Origin: CAZXYF01 sp964644705
GTDB taxonomy: Bacteria; Planctomycetota; Brocadiia; SM23-32
NCBI GenBank assembly: GCA_964644705.1
Contig: CAZXYF010000011.1
Coordinates: 1 to 34,398, forward strand
Direction: 5' to 3'
DNA: 34,398 nt
The position numbers and the translations under genes are program-made. Below the pieces are notes generated by a model that was not told where the DNA came from, made no database searches, and saw only the letters and a program-made list of their open reading frames with translations. Position 1 is the stretch's first letter, and every line of letters starts with the position of its first letter. This document shows, piece by piece, positions 24,975 through 32,760 of this stretch.

Positions 24975-26645
24975 ATGCAACGATACAGTTTAGGACTGGA
25001 TTTTGGGACTGAATCGGTGCGCGCTCTGTTGGTGGAGGTGGAAAATGGTAAGGAAGTGGCTCAATCATCCTTCGACTATCCGCACGGTGTGATTGATGAT
25101 GAGCTTCCCACCGACGGCGCCAGGTCACTGGCTCCCGACTGGTTCCTCCAGGCTCCGAGCGATTATGTCGAGGGCCTGGACAGGGTGGTGCCGGCAGTTA
25201 TTCGTCGGGCTGGAGTGGATCCACATGCTGTCATCGGGATTGGTCTGGATTTTACATCCTGCACTCTCCTTCCCACCGATGCGAATGGGGAGCCTCTGTG
25301 CTGGAAAGATGAATTTCGTCAGGATCCGCAGGCATGGGTGAAACTCTGGAAACATCATGGGGCGGCAGAGGAAGCTTCCCGGATCGAACGGGTGGCCGAG
25401 GAACGCGGGGAGCCGTTCATGGACTATTTCGCCCATGCAATCTCCTGTGAGTGGCTGCTGCCCAAGGTGCTGGAGACGAAGCACCGATCTCCTGATGTTT
25501 ACGAGGCGGCGTACACGTTTGTTGAAGCGTGCGATTGGATACCCTGGTTGCTCACCGGGCAGCTGGCCAGAAATGCCTGCTGTGCGGGTTTCAAAGCCCA
25601 GTACAACGAGAAGCTCGGTGGGTATCCGGCTTCAGATTTTCTTGAAGATGTCGAACCGGGTTTTGGACGCTTTTTTGAATCGAAAATGGCCGGAGCTGTT
25701 GTTCCTGCCGGGAAACCGGTGGGGGAGTTGAGTGAGGAGTGGGCGGACCGGCTGGGACTTGTGCCGGGAATCCCGGTGAGCGCGGGAATGATTGACGCGC
25801 ATATGGGCGTCCCGGGGGCGGGCGTTACCGAACCGGGCGAGATGGTCGTGGTGCTGGGAACCTCATTCTGCCATATGATGTTGGGGGATGAATTGAAGCT
25901 GGGAGAAGGCCCTCTGGGGGTTGTCTCTGACGGTATCATCCCCGGGCTGTATGCATACGAATCGGGTCAATCCGCGGGCGGAGACATTTACGCCTGGTAT
26001 GCCGATAACGGGGTCCCGCCGGAATACCACCGGAGGGCGGAAAACCGGGGCGAAAGCGTCCACGATGTGTTGACCGAGGACGCAAGTAAATTGGATCCCG
26101 GACAGAGCGGGTTGCTGGCGTTGGATTGGTGGAATGGGAATCGAAGCATCCTGATGGATGACCGGCTCAGTGGTCTCCTGGTCGGGGCCACTCTGCACAC
26201 CCGGCCCCCGGAGATCTACCGTGCGCTGGTTGAAGCAACGGCGTTTGGCACGCGCCGAATACTTGACGCTTATGCTGAGGATGGCATCGGGGTGCGCTCT
26301 TTGATGGCGTGCGGCGGAATGCCCGAAAACAATCCGTGGGTGATGCAGGTGTTCAGCGACGTATGCAATCGGTCGATCAATGTGGTCGGGACCTCACAGG
26401 CTATGGCCCTGGGGGCAGCGATGTGTGGTGCTGCGGCCGCGGGCGAAGAGAAGGGGGGCTACCAATCAGTGCGGGAAGCGGGGAAGAGGATGAGTAAACC
26501 GGCCCGAACTACCTATGAACCCGTTCAGGACGCGGTGCAAACCTACGACCGATTATATGAGGAGTATTGCCATCTGCACGACAAATTTGGCCGGGAAGAT
26601 GGGCTTATGCACCGGTTGCGCGATATAAGAAAAGACGCGACGTGA
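24975..26645 (+). CDS. araB: Ribulokinase (FGGY carbohydrate kinase)
   Basis: 556-residue cytosolic kinase that phosphorylates L-ribulose with ATP in L-arabinose breakdown. LGLDFGTESVRALLVEV is the N-terminal phosphate loop; IGIGLDFTSCTLLPTDANG is diagnostic of the B. subtilis-type AraB, whose length (~560) it matches; VVLGTSFCHMML and LMACGGMPENNPWVMQVFSD are the ATP/FGGY signatures. The frame also has an ATG at 24957, but ATG 24975 is preceded by GGAGAGGTG at good spacing and gives the family N-terminus. There is no araA, araD, regulator or sugar transporter nearby; it follows purQ by 65 nt and may be read with it. Confidence 0.9.
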   Translation: MQRYSLGLDFGTESVRALLVEVENGKEVAQSSFDYPHGVIDDELPTDGARSLAPDWFLQAPSDYVEGLDRVVPAVIRRAGVDPHAVIGIGLDFTSCTLLPTDANGEPLCWKDEFRQDPQAWVKLWKHHGAAEEASRIERVAEERGEPFMDYFAHAISCEWLLPKVLETKHRSPDVYEAAYTFVEACDWIPWLLTGQLARNACCAGFKAQYNEKLGGYPASDFLEDVEPGFGRFFESKMAGAVVPAGKPVGELSEEWADRLGLVPGIPVSAGMIDAHMGVPGAGVTEPGEMVVVLGTSFCHMMLGDELKLGEGPLGVVSDGIIPGLYAYESGQSAGGDIYAWYADNGVPPEYHRRAENRGESVHDVLTEDASKLDPGQSGLLALDWWNGNRSILMDDRLSGLLVGATLHTRPPEIYRALVEATAFGTRRILDAYAEDGIGVRSLMACGGMPENNPWVMQVFSDVCNRSINVVGTSQAMALGAAMCGAAAAGEEKGGYQSVREAGKRMSKPARTTYEPVQDAVQTYDRLYEEYCHLHDKFGREDGLMHRLRDIRKDAT

Positions 26646-26657
26646 GTGCTGACTCAC
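26642..26657 (+). terminator. Weak hairpin at the araB stop
   Basis: GTGAGT-GCTG-ACTCAC is a perfect 6-bp stem overlapping the araB TGA and followed after a few bases by CCCCTTTTC. It may terminate the araB transcript before the convergent phoU-like gene. Confidence 0.35.
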
Positions 26658-26710
26658 ACCGCCCCTTTTCACTCATCTTATCGTTCTTCTGGAAGGGGAT
26701 CACCGGAACA

Positions 26711-27412
26711 CTATTCAGCTTCGGCTTCAAGATCTTCCAGATGTTGATCGCTTTCCTCCGAATAGAGGCGAACCACGTGGTTCGCTATATCCAGTGACCG
26801 TTCGCCGATAATCTCCAGTGACCGACCGACCAGGATGAGGCTGGTAGCTACCTGGGGGGCGAGATTTTCCTGGTTGCTCAGTTCGGTATTGACCCTATCC
26901 GTGAGTTGTTCGTGCAGAGAGCTCAGTTCACGGAACACGAGATCCTGACTTTCTGCTTCCTTGGCGTTTTGGTTCACGAATGCGTCGACACTGTCGCCGA
27001 ACATCGTTTGGGCCATCTCCGCCATCTCGGGTAGCAGTTCAGTACATGAACTGGGGAGCTTGCCGGATGAGGGACAGGCTTTCATCAGGTGGGAAATACG
27101 GGTGCCTTCGTCCGCCATTACTTTCAAATTGAGTGCAATTTTCATGCCCGCACTCACGAACTGAACCTGATGAAGGTCCAGTTCGCCGCTGGAAAGTAGA
27201 TCGAGAGCCATGCTGTCGGCCTGAAGCCAGACCTGATGGGCTTTATAGTCCTCTCGCTGGGCATCATGAGCTGCATCGGCATCGCTTTCGATCAGCGCCA
27301 CGATGGCGTCAGCAAACGCATTTTCAACGATACTGGCAAGGGATAGAAGCTGTTTCTCCAGAGCCGGCATTTCAACGTCAATAGCTGGCGGTTTAGGGTT
27401 TTCGTCGTTCAT
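26711..27412 (-). CDS. PhoU-like helical-bundle protein
   Basis: 233-residue all-helical protein of PhoU size, the family that modulates phosphate uptake and the PhoR/PhoB response. The second PhoU repeat is clear: SLEIIGERSLDIANHVV (~198-213) matches the usual LERIGDHxxNIAE pattern with acidic ligands E200, E204 and D208. The first repeat is degenerate at the equivalent place (NLKVMADEGTRISHL, ~95-109), where the canonical E-R-I-G-D is lost. GGAG lies 6 nt before ATG 27412. It follows yidC by 33 nt on the same strand; no Pst transporter or PhoB/PhoR genes are near, so a link to phosphate is assumed from the family only. Confidence 0.75.
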   Translation of the reverse strand: MNDENPKPPAIDVEMPALEKQLLSLASIVENAFADAIVALIESDADAAHDAQREDYKAHQVWLQADSMALDLLSSGELDLHQVQFVSAGMKIALNLKVMADEGTRISHLMKACPSSGKLPSSCTELLPEMAEMAQTMFGDSVDAFVNQNAKEAESQDLVFRELSSLHEQLTDRVNTELSNQENLAPQVATSLILVGRSLEIIGERSLDIANHVVRLYSEESDQHLEDLEAEAE

Positions 27413-27445
27413 GGCTTACTCCGATCTTGTGTAAAGATAGCGATA

Positions 27446-29503
27446 TCAATCATCTTTGCGAATCTGCTGGCTGTTTTTCTGCTGTTCCTCCAGCTTATCC
27501 ATCAATTTGCCCATGAACCCTTTTTTCTCGGGTTCAGCGCGACGTTCCTTCTTTTGTTTGCTCTGTTCCTTGTCCGGGGACTCCTCGCCAACCGGTTTCA
27601 GCTCAAGATCAGAAACCTGGTTGCGAATATACATGTTCTGTAGAGCAGCAAAGCTGCTGCTGGCCGTGATGTAGAGGAGCAGGCCGCTGGCAAACTGGTA
27701 GAACATGACGGCGAAAAGAACGGGGAGCCATTTCATGATTTTTTGTTGTTGCTGTGCTTTGGGGTCGGATGGTTTGGGCGTCAGGTGCTGATTGAGCATC
27801 CACGCCACGACCATGATAAAGGGAAGAATATTCAGTTCGTTCCCGAGGATCGGGAGAGAGAACGGAAAATGCCATACCGTGTCGGCCTGACTCAGGTCGG
27901 TGATCCAACCCGGGATGAAGGTCGCCTGCCGGAGTTGTACCGACGTGCGCAGAGCAGTGAACAGACTCACGAACACGGGCATTTGCAGGAACATGGGCCA
28001 GCATCCACTCATCGGATGGACACCATATTTGCTGTACAGTTGCATCTGCTCCTGTACGAGCTTTTCACGATTATCCCCGTGTTTTTTCTGCAGTTCCTGT
28101 ATCTTCGGTTGCAGCAGGCGCATTTTGTGCATGCTGACCTGACCGCTTTTGGTCAGGGGGTGGAGTATGAGCCGCACCAGAACGGTGAGAAGAATGATGG
28201 CAACCCCATAATTCGGGATGATCCCGTAGAAAAATTCCAGGATCGAGACCATAATCGGTGTCAGGAATGAGAGGGTCCCAAAGGATATAACCCAGGTTAT
28301 CCACGGCATGCTTCCGGAACGCAGATCATTGGCAAGATCTTCGCCATACGGCTTGAGTACGCTGTGCAGTTTGGGAGCGGCAACAAATCGATATTGTTTC
28401 TGCATGGTTCCGGAGGCGGGAATGTTCTGTTCGGTGGAAATTATGACCGCTGTCCCGTTGGAGCGAGCGTATTCACGGCGCTCGGTGGCTGACATCTCAT
28501 TGAGTTGTTTGGTATCCCAGCGTCCCGTGGCTTCCGCAATGTTCGTGTTGACCACGAGCTTCTGTTCAATCGCCCGAATCCACTGGGGGTCCCTGGGCCA
28601 GGTCATGGATACGAAGTACTGACTGACGATTCCCGCCCAGCCAATGGCGGTTGATTCATTCATTTTGTTTCCTTCAAGAAGGTTGTCGGCTCCCTGAAGC
28701 TGAACGTCAAAGTGACCTTCATACCGCACGCCGACGGCGGTAGAGAGGTAACGAGATTCCAGATTTTCCCGTTCAATGCCCGCCGCACTGCGGAGGCGGT
28801 AGGTGAAGGTCAGTGGCTTATCCGTGCGGTTGATGAACTGCAGTTGAACCTTGTAGTGGTAATCCTCGGGGCCGATGGATATGATTTTCTTGACGGCCAG
28901 GCGGGGATCCAAATTACCACGAAATACGAGGCGGGAGCGCGACTGTTCGACGAGCTCATACACGACGTTGGCAGTGGACACCGGATCGGTCCAGTCTTCG
29001 CGCTGATCACTGCGGGGCATGAACGTTACTTTTTCGATGACGTCGCTGTAATATCCTGACTGAAAATCCCGCAGAAGGGTCAGAATCGGGCGTTTGTCGT
29101 CGTCACCCGTAGAATACGGGGCGTTGTATTTCTTGAGTTGCAGGGTCTGGAGCGCGGCTCCTTCGTTGGTCCAGGTGGTTTTTATGTATTTATTGCCGAG
29201 TGTGATTCCCTTCTTGACCGGTATATCGGGTTGTTCGCGCTCGGGTTGTTTCGGAGCGGGGGGGGAGGAATTGGATGTGGTGGTTGCGGTTGTGGTTTCC
29301 TCCGTCTTCTCGGGCTTTGGTTCTGAGGGTTGTTCTTTTTCGCTCTCCTGGCCGGACTGTTTCTCAGGTGCAGTTTGTGTTGGTGCGGGCGTGGCCGGCT
29401 GCTGAGAAGGGGAGAAAACAGGATAATACTGCGTTACGATATACCAACCCACCAGGACGAACGCACTGGTGATGAGAAACTGTATGAAGCTTTTTCTGTC
29501 CAT
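27446..29503 (-). CDS. yidC: Membrane protein insertase YidC
   Basis: 685-residue inner-membrane insertase of the Gram-negative type, acting alone or with Sec. A first membrane segment (~7-25) is followed by an extended Pro/Gln/Glu/Thr-rich linker (~30-95), then the large periplasmic beta domain (~97-395), and the conserved five-helix core from ~402 onward. The hydrophilic-groove arginine is R444 in LLTVLVRLILHPLTKSG, and GCWPMFLQMPVFVSLF (~500-515) is also typical. A charged, Lys/Glu-rich tail (~640-685) may bind ribosomes. The long linker accounts for its length above the ~550 of E. coli. rpmH, rnpA and jag, often neighbours, are not here. Confidence 0.96.
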   Translation of the reverse strand: MDRKSFIQFLITSAFVLVGWYIVTQYYPVFSPSQQPATPAPTQTAPEKQSGQESEKEQPSEPKPEKTEETTTATTTSNSSPPAPKQPEREQPDIPVKKGITLGNKYIKTTWTNEGAALQTLQLKKYNAPYSTGDDDKRPILTLLRDFQSGYYSDVIEKVTFMPRSDQREDWTDPVSTANVVYELVEQSRSRLVFRGNLDPRLAVKKIISIGPEDYHYKVQLQFINRTDKPLTFTYRLRSAAGIERENLESRYLSTAVGVRYEGHFDVQLQGADNLLEGNKMNESTAIGWAGIVSQYFVSMTWPRDPQWIRAIEQKLVVNTNIAEATGRWDTKQLNEMSATERREYARSNGTAVIISTEQNIPASGTMQKQYRFVAAPKLHSVLKPYGEDLANDLRSGSMPWITWVISFGTLSFLTPIMVSILEFFYGIIPNYGVAIILLTVLVRLILHPLTKSGQVSMHKMRLLQPKIQELQKKHGDNREKLVQEQMQLYSKYGVHPMSGCWPMFLQMPVFVSLFTALRTSVQLRQATFIPGWITDLSQADTVWHFPFSLPILGNELNILPFIMVVAWMLNQHLTPKPSDPKAQQQQKIMKWLPVLFAVMFYQFASGLLLYITASSSFAALQNMYIRNQVSDLELKPVGEESPDKEQSKQKKERRAEPEKKGFMGKLMDKLEEQQKNSQQIRKDD

Positions 29504-29594
29504 TGGGTGATCTTCCGTCCAAATACATCAAATGAAATTGTGTGGTAAAAAAACAGTCAACAGAGCATCAGACATCATGAAAGTGAAAAGACCG

Positions 29595-29609
29595 GAACTA
29601 TACCGATCC
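29595..29609 (-). promoter_or_regulatory. Probable -10 element of yidC
   Basis: Minus strand GGATCGGTATAGTTC, with TATAGT as -10, differs by one base from the -10 context of vWA paralogue 1. No TTG-type -35 is visible at the right distance, so an extended -10 or an activator would be needed. Leader would be about 85 nt. Confidence 0.35.
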
Positions 29610-29647
29610 GACTGGCCGCCCCTTGCCTTCACATAAACATTGATCCG

Positions 29648-30400
29648 TCATTTACCGTGCAGCAGCCGTTCTCCCAGGAACGGATCCAGTTCGGGGATAG
29701 AGCGGATTTTTTCCGCTGTTTTCTCCACTGGATACGAGACGCGTCTCCAGGCCAGTTTATTGTTGTGGCGAATAACGTACGAGGCACGGCGGTCACCGTC
29801 TCGTGACTGACCTATGCTGCCGGGATTCACGAAAATTTTGCCATCAGGGATAGTATATTTATACCCGAGTTTCTTAGCGGTTTCGAAAGTCATCTCCTGG
29901 GTCCACACCCCACTGATATGGGTGTGGCCCACAAAACAGACGTGGTTGATGTGATCAAAATGTGTTTCCATTTTCGATCGGTTATGAATATCACGCGGCT
30001 TGAGATATTCACAAATGGGATTGCGGGGCGTACCATGGACGTAAAAGCTGTCTTCCTCTTGATACGTTTCCGGGAGTTCGCCAAGAAAATCCCAGCGCGC
30101 GGCATTGTCATCCCGGTCGTCGTTGAACATGCTCAGCTGTTCGCGCGTCCACTCGAGCGATCCCTGAGCTTTTGCGTTGAAACCGGAACCCTCCATCTCG
30201 ACCATCAGGGCTTCTTCGTGGTTTCCCCGGAGAGTGAGTTTGAAATCCATGGCATGATCAAGGCATTCCAGGGGATTCGGTCCGTATCCAATCACATCCC
30301 CAAGGCAGATAACCTCCTTGATATTATGCTTGCGCATATCCTCCAGCACAGCTTCAAGTGCTTCGAGGTTGGCGTGGATGTCGGATACAATGGCTTGCAC
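29648..30400 (-). CDS. Calcineurin-like metallophosphoesterase (YfcE/ApaH-related)
   Basis: 250-residue two-metal phosphoesterase. All metal motifs are visible: SDIHANLEAL (D-x-H), GDVIGYGPNP (G-D), RGNHEEA (G-N-H-E), VHGTPR and GHTHISG (G-H-x-H), then NPGSIGQSRDGDRRASYV, typical of the prokaryotic diadenosine-tetraphosphatase-like or phosphodiesterase group. The start is GTG 30400, with GGAG ~11 nt upstream; no better ATG is in frame. It lies 91 nt after scpA on the same strand, with a 7-bp inverted repeat in the gap. The substrate cannot be told. Confidence 0.88.
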   Translation of the reverse strand: MQAIVSDIHANLEALEAVLEDMRKHNIKEVICLGDVIGYGPNPLECLDHAMDFKLTLRGNHEEALMVEMEGSGFNAKAQGSLEWTREQLSMFNDDRDDNAARWDFLGELPETYQEEDSFYVHGTPRNPICEYLKPRDIHNRSKMETHFDHINHVCFVGHTHISGVWTQEMTFETAKKLGYKYTIPDGKIFVNPGSIGQSRDGDRRASYVIRHNNKLAWRRVSYPVEKTAEKIRSIPELDPFLGERLLHGK

Positions 30401-30438
30401 GTGTTGCGTTACTCCAGATCAGATGTCGCTTGACCGAT

Positions 30439-30469
30439 GAATACCCATTTTGGCGAGGATCCGGTATTC
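30439..30469. repeat. 7-bp inverted repeat between scpA and the phosphoesterase
   Basis: GAATACC (30439-30445) and GGTATTC (30463-30469) are exact reverse complements separated by 17 nt. Could be an operator or a leader hairpin for the phosphoesterase gene; without a T-tract it is not a clear terminator. Confidence 0.3.
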
Positions 30470-30491
30470 TAACACAAAGAACGGAAGAGAC

Positions 30492-31313
30492 TCAACGTTC
30501 CGGTTGTTCGTCTTCATCGATAATCTCGATCGTTATTTGGGTCTGATCATCAGGTGCCTGTTCCAGAGTGATTTCGTGTTGCCGGACCAGCTCAAGAAGC
30601 GCGAGAAACAGGCCAATGACGCGTGAACGAGGGGGATTGTCATCGAAAAAAGAGAGGAAGTTGGTTTTTCCCTCATTACTGGTCACTTCTTCCATCACCC
30701 GTCCCATATATTCTTTTATTGGCACCTCATCATATACGATTTGATGGGGCTGGGACATTTCAATCTCACGGATCACCTTGCCGTAAACGGAGAGCAGGTC
30801 CCAGATGCTGACATCTTCCAGAAGCTCGTCCGTGCTCACCGGGTCGGGGTCGGCGGAGGGTTCAGGTGGAACTCGGGAGAACTGCTGCGAACGCACCGAT
30901 GCCAGATCACGCAGTTTGGCGGAAGCTTTTTTGAACCGTTTGTATTCCAGCAGCTGGCGGACCAACTCGTCGCGTGGATCCTCCTCGTCTTCATCCTCCC
31001 CAACGGTGTTGTCCGGCAGCAGCGAGCGGCTTTTAACGTCCATCAGGGTTGCGGCCATGACCATGAATTCCGCGGCGACGTTGACGTCGAAAAGCCGAAG
31101 GGCGCGGAGGGCCTTCAAATATTCGTCGGTGATGTGGGCAATGGGGATTTCCAGGATGTCCACTTCATCCCGCCGGATGAGATACATCAGAAGTTCCAGT
31201 GGGCCGCTGAATACATCCAGCTCGGTGCGAAATGCATCGAGGGAAAGATCCGTGTTTTCCGAAGAGGCTGAATCGTTACAGTCTGTGTTTCCGCCGGAAT
31301 TGGAGGTCATCAT
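30492..31313 (-). CDS. scpA: Segregation and condensation protein ScpA (kleisin)
   Basis: 273-residue kleisin that bridges the SMC heads with ScpB in chromosome condensation. FRTELDVFSGPLELLMYLI (~29-47) is the family signature, followed by EVDILEIPIAHITDEYLKAL; the C-terminal winged-helix part (SRVIGLFLALLELVRQHEITLEQ) is also clear. The frame is open upstream to 31691 but overlaps the protease gene there; ATG 31313 overlaps the protease stop by one base (TAATG), and ATG 31310 follows at once. An acidic run (~115-125, GEDEDEEDP) sits in the flexible middle. smc and scpB are not in this window. Confidence 0.93.
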   Translation of the reverse strand: MMTSNSGGNTDCNDSASSENTDLSLDAFRTELDVFSGPLELLMYLIRRDEVDILEIPIAHITDEYLKALRALRLFDVNVAAEFMVMAATLMDVKSRSLLPDNTVGEDEDEEDPRDELVRQLLEYKRFKKASAKLRDLASVRSQQFSRVPPEPSADPDPVSTDELLEDVSIWDLLSVYGKVIREIEMSQPHQIVYDEVPIKEYMGRVMEEVTSNEGKTNFLSFFDDNPPRSRVIGLFLALLELVRQHEITLEQAPDDQTQITIEIIDEDEQPER

Positions 31314-31999
31314 TAATGAAAGATCCCCGATTCGCTCGCGTAGCTGAACAGATATGTACCCGATATTACATTGGACAGGATGATGGCCGGCCGGAATACC
31401 AGATATTCCAGAATGGGGATGCCGAGAAAAATCTGCATTCCGAGGAGTGCGAGCATGACGCCCATCCCATACTGGTTGTTGAACCGTGAATACTGGGCTG
31501 ATGCGGGATAGGGGAGGGCGTTCTCCATAATGTGATGGCCGTCCAGAACGCCGATGGGAATCAGGTTGAACAGGGCAAGAATGAAATTGAGCACGGCCAT
31601 AAATCCGAGAAAACCTCCAGCCAGTGTGGGGGAGCGGAGGGAGCCGACAGTCTCGGGAGCGAAGGTCAAAAGCAATCTGAACACGATACACAGAATCGTT
31701 CCCTGCAGGATGTTGGATGCGGGGCCCATGGCGCTGGTCAGTATTGCATCGCGGCGGGGGTTGCGGAAGTTGCCGGGGTTGATGGGAACGGGTTTGGCCC
31801 AGCCGATGGGCAGAATCAGAATGGCCAGAGTGCCGATCGGGTCCAGGTGGGGGACTGGATTCAGTGTTACTCGACCGCGCATCCGTGGGGTCGGATCTCC
31901 AGCCCAGTCGGCACTGAGGGCGTGGGCAAATTCATGAAAGGTGAGGGCGGGAAGGAGCGCAAAAAGACGAACCACCCCGAACATAAGGAAATCAACCAT
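31313..31999 (-). CDS. Site-2 protease family membrane metalloprotease (M50)
   Basis: 228-residue integral membrane zinc protease. H22-E-F-A-H26 in ALTFHEFAHALSADW is the HExxH zinc motif inside the first membrane region, and NLIPIGVLDGHH (~150-160) gives the third ligand Asp. GRVTLNPVPHLDPIGTLAI is typical of the short, PDZ-less rhomboid-like M50 group (YwhC/SpoIVFB-type). At least four hydrophobic segments are visible. The ATG lacks a good ribosome site. It is translationally coupled to scpA, a gene order common in several phyla. The substrate is unknown. Confidence 0.92.
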   Translation of the reverse strand: MVDFLMFGVVRLFALLPALTFHEFAHALSADWAGDPTPRMRGRVTLNPVPHLDPIGTLAILILPIGWAKPVPINPGNFRNPRRDAILTSAMGPASNILQGTILCIVFRLLLTFAPETVGSLRSPTLAGGFLGFMAVLNFILALFNLIPIGVLDGHHIMENALPYPASAQYSRFNNQYGMGVMLALLGMQIFLGIPILEYLVFRPAIILSNVISGTYLFSYASESGIFH

Positions 32000-32066
32000 G
32001 GTGAGCGTTGCTAACTAAAGAATCGTGGGTGCGGGGAGAGATATAAAAGACACATCTACTACACAT

Positions 32067-32096
32067 ATAATATCCGGGACAGGCTGTCATGTGCAA
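32067..32096 (-). promoter_or_regulatory. Sigma70-type promoter of the M50-scpA operon
   Basis: Minus strand: TTGCAC (32091-32096), 18-nt spacer, TATTAT (32067-32072), leader about 60 nt. It lies between gmhA and the protease gene and fits the TTGCA-type -35 seen at other promoters here. Confidence 0.5.
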
Positions 32097-32178
32097 TCAT
32101 GCGCTCGCACACCATCCAGTCCTGCGGTGTGTTGGGGCGGCATGGACATCCCATGGATGCTTGTTGCTGTGTGGGGCT

Positions 32179-32760
32179 CTATTCGTTCGCGCTCAATTCA
32201 CGTTCAAGGATACGGCACATGATGTGGATGATCGTGGCGTGTGCCTCCTGTATGCGCGGCGTGTGATCGGAGGGCACGCAGATGACAGCGTCACAGCACT
32301 CGTCCATGTCACCTCCACTGCAGCCGGTCAGCCCAATCGTCGTGGCGCCACGTTCATGAGCCAGCTTCAGAGCATTGATGACGTTCGTCGATGTGCCGCT
32401 GGTGGATATGCCCATCACGGCATCGCCAGCCGTGACCAGTCCTTCCACCTGTCGGGTGAAGATGTCTTCGATACCGTAATCATTACCCACTGAGGTGATG
32501 ATGCTGGTGTCGGTGGTCAGCGCGACGCAGGGGAGGGCGCCCCGTTCCAGCTCGAAACGACCGACCAGTTCCCCGGCCAGGTGTTGGGCGTCGGCGGCGC
32601 TCCCACCGTTGCCCATGACGAAGAGGGTTCCCCCGGTTCTCATCTCGTTCAGAATGATGTTGATGGCGTGCTCGATATCTCCCGCATTGCTGGCAAGTTG
32701 TTCATGGAGACAGGCGGTTTCTCGAAAGATCTTTTCTATTTCCTGGACGTGTGGATCCAT
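32179..32760 (-). CDS. gmhA: D-sedoheptulose 7-phosphate isomerase GmhA
   Basis: 193-residue SIS-domain isomerase converting sedoheptulose 7-phosphate to D-glycero-manno-heptose 7-phosphate, the first step to ADP-heptose for LPS core. NGGSAADAQHLAGELVGRF (~51-69) and ISTSGTSTNVINA are the phosphate- and sugar-binding loops; DHTPRIQEAHATIIH near the C-terminus carries the catalytic Glu/His region. It overlaps the hldE stop by one base (TAATG), so the two are translationally coupled. The length is normal. Confidence 0.95.
   Translation of the reverse strand: MDPHVQEIEKIFRETACLHEQLASNAGDIEHAINIILNEMRTGGTLFVMGNGGSAADAQHLAGELVGRFELERGALPCVALTTDTSIITSVGNDYGIEDIFTRQVEGLVTAGDAVMGISTSGTSTNVINALKLAHERGATTIGLTGCSGGDMDECCDAVICVPSDHTPRIQEAHATIIHIMCRILERELSANE

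Noticed and set aside
31314..31691. N-terminal extension of ScpA
   Set aside because: It overlaps the M50 protease coding region; the coupled ATG at 31313 gives the family start.
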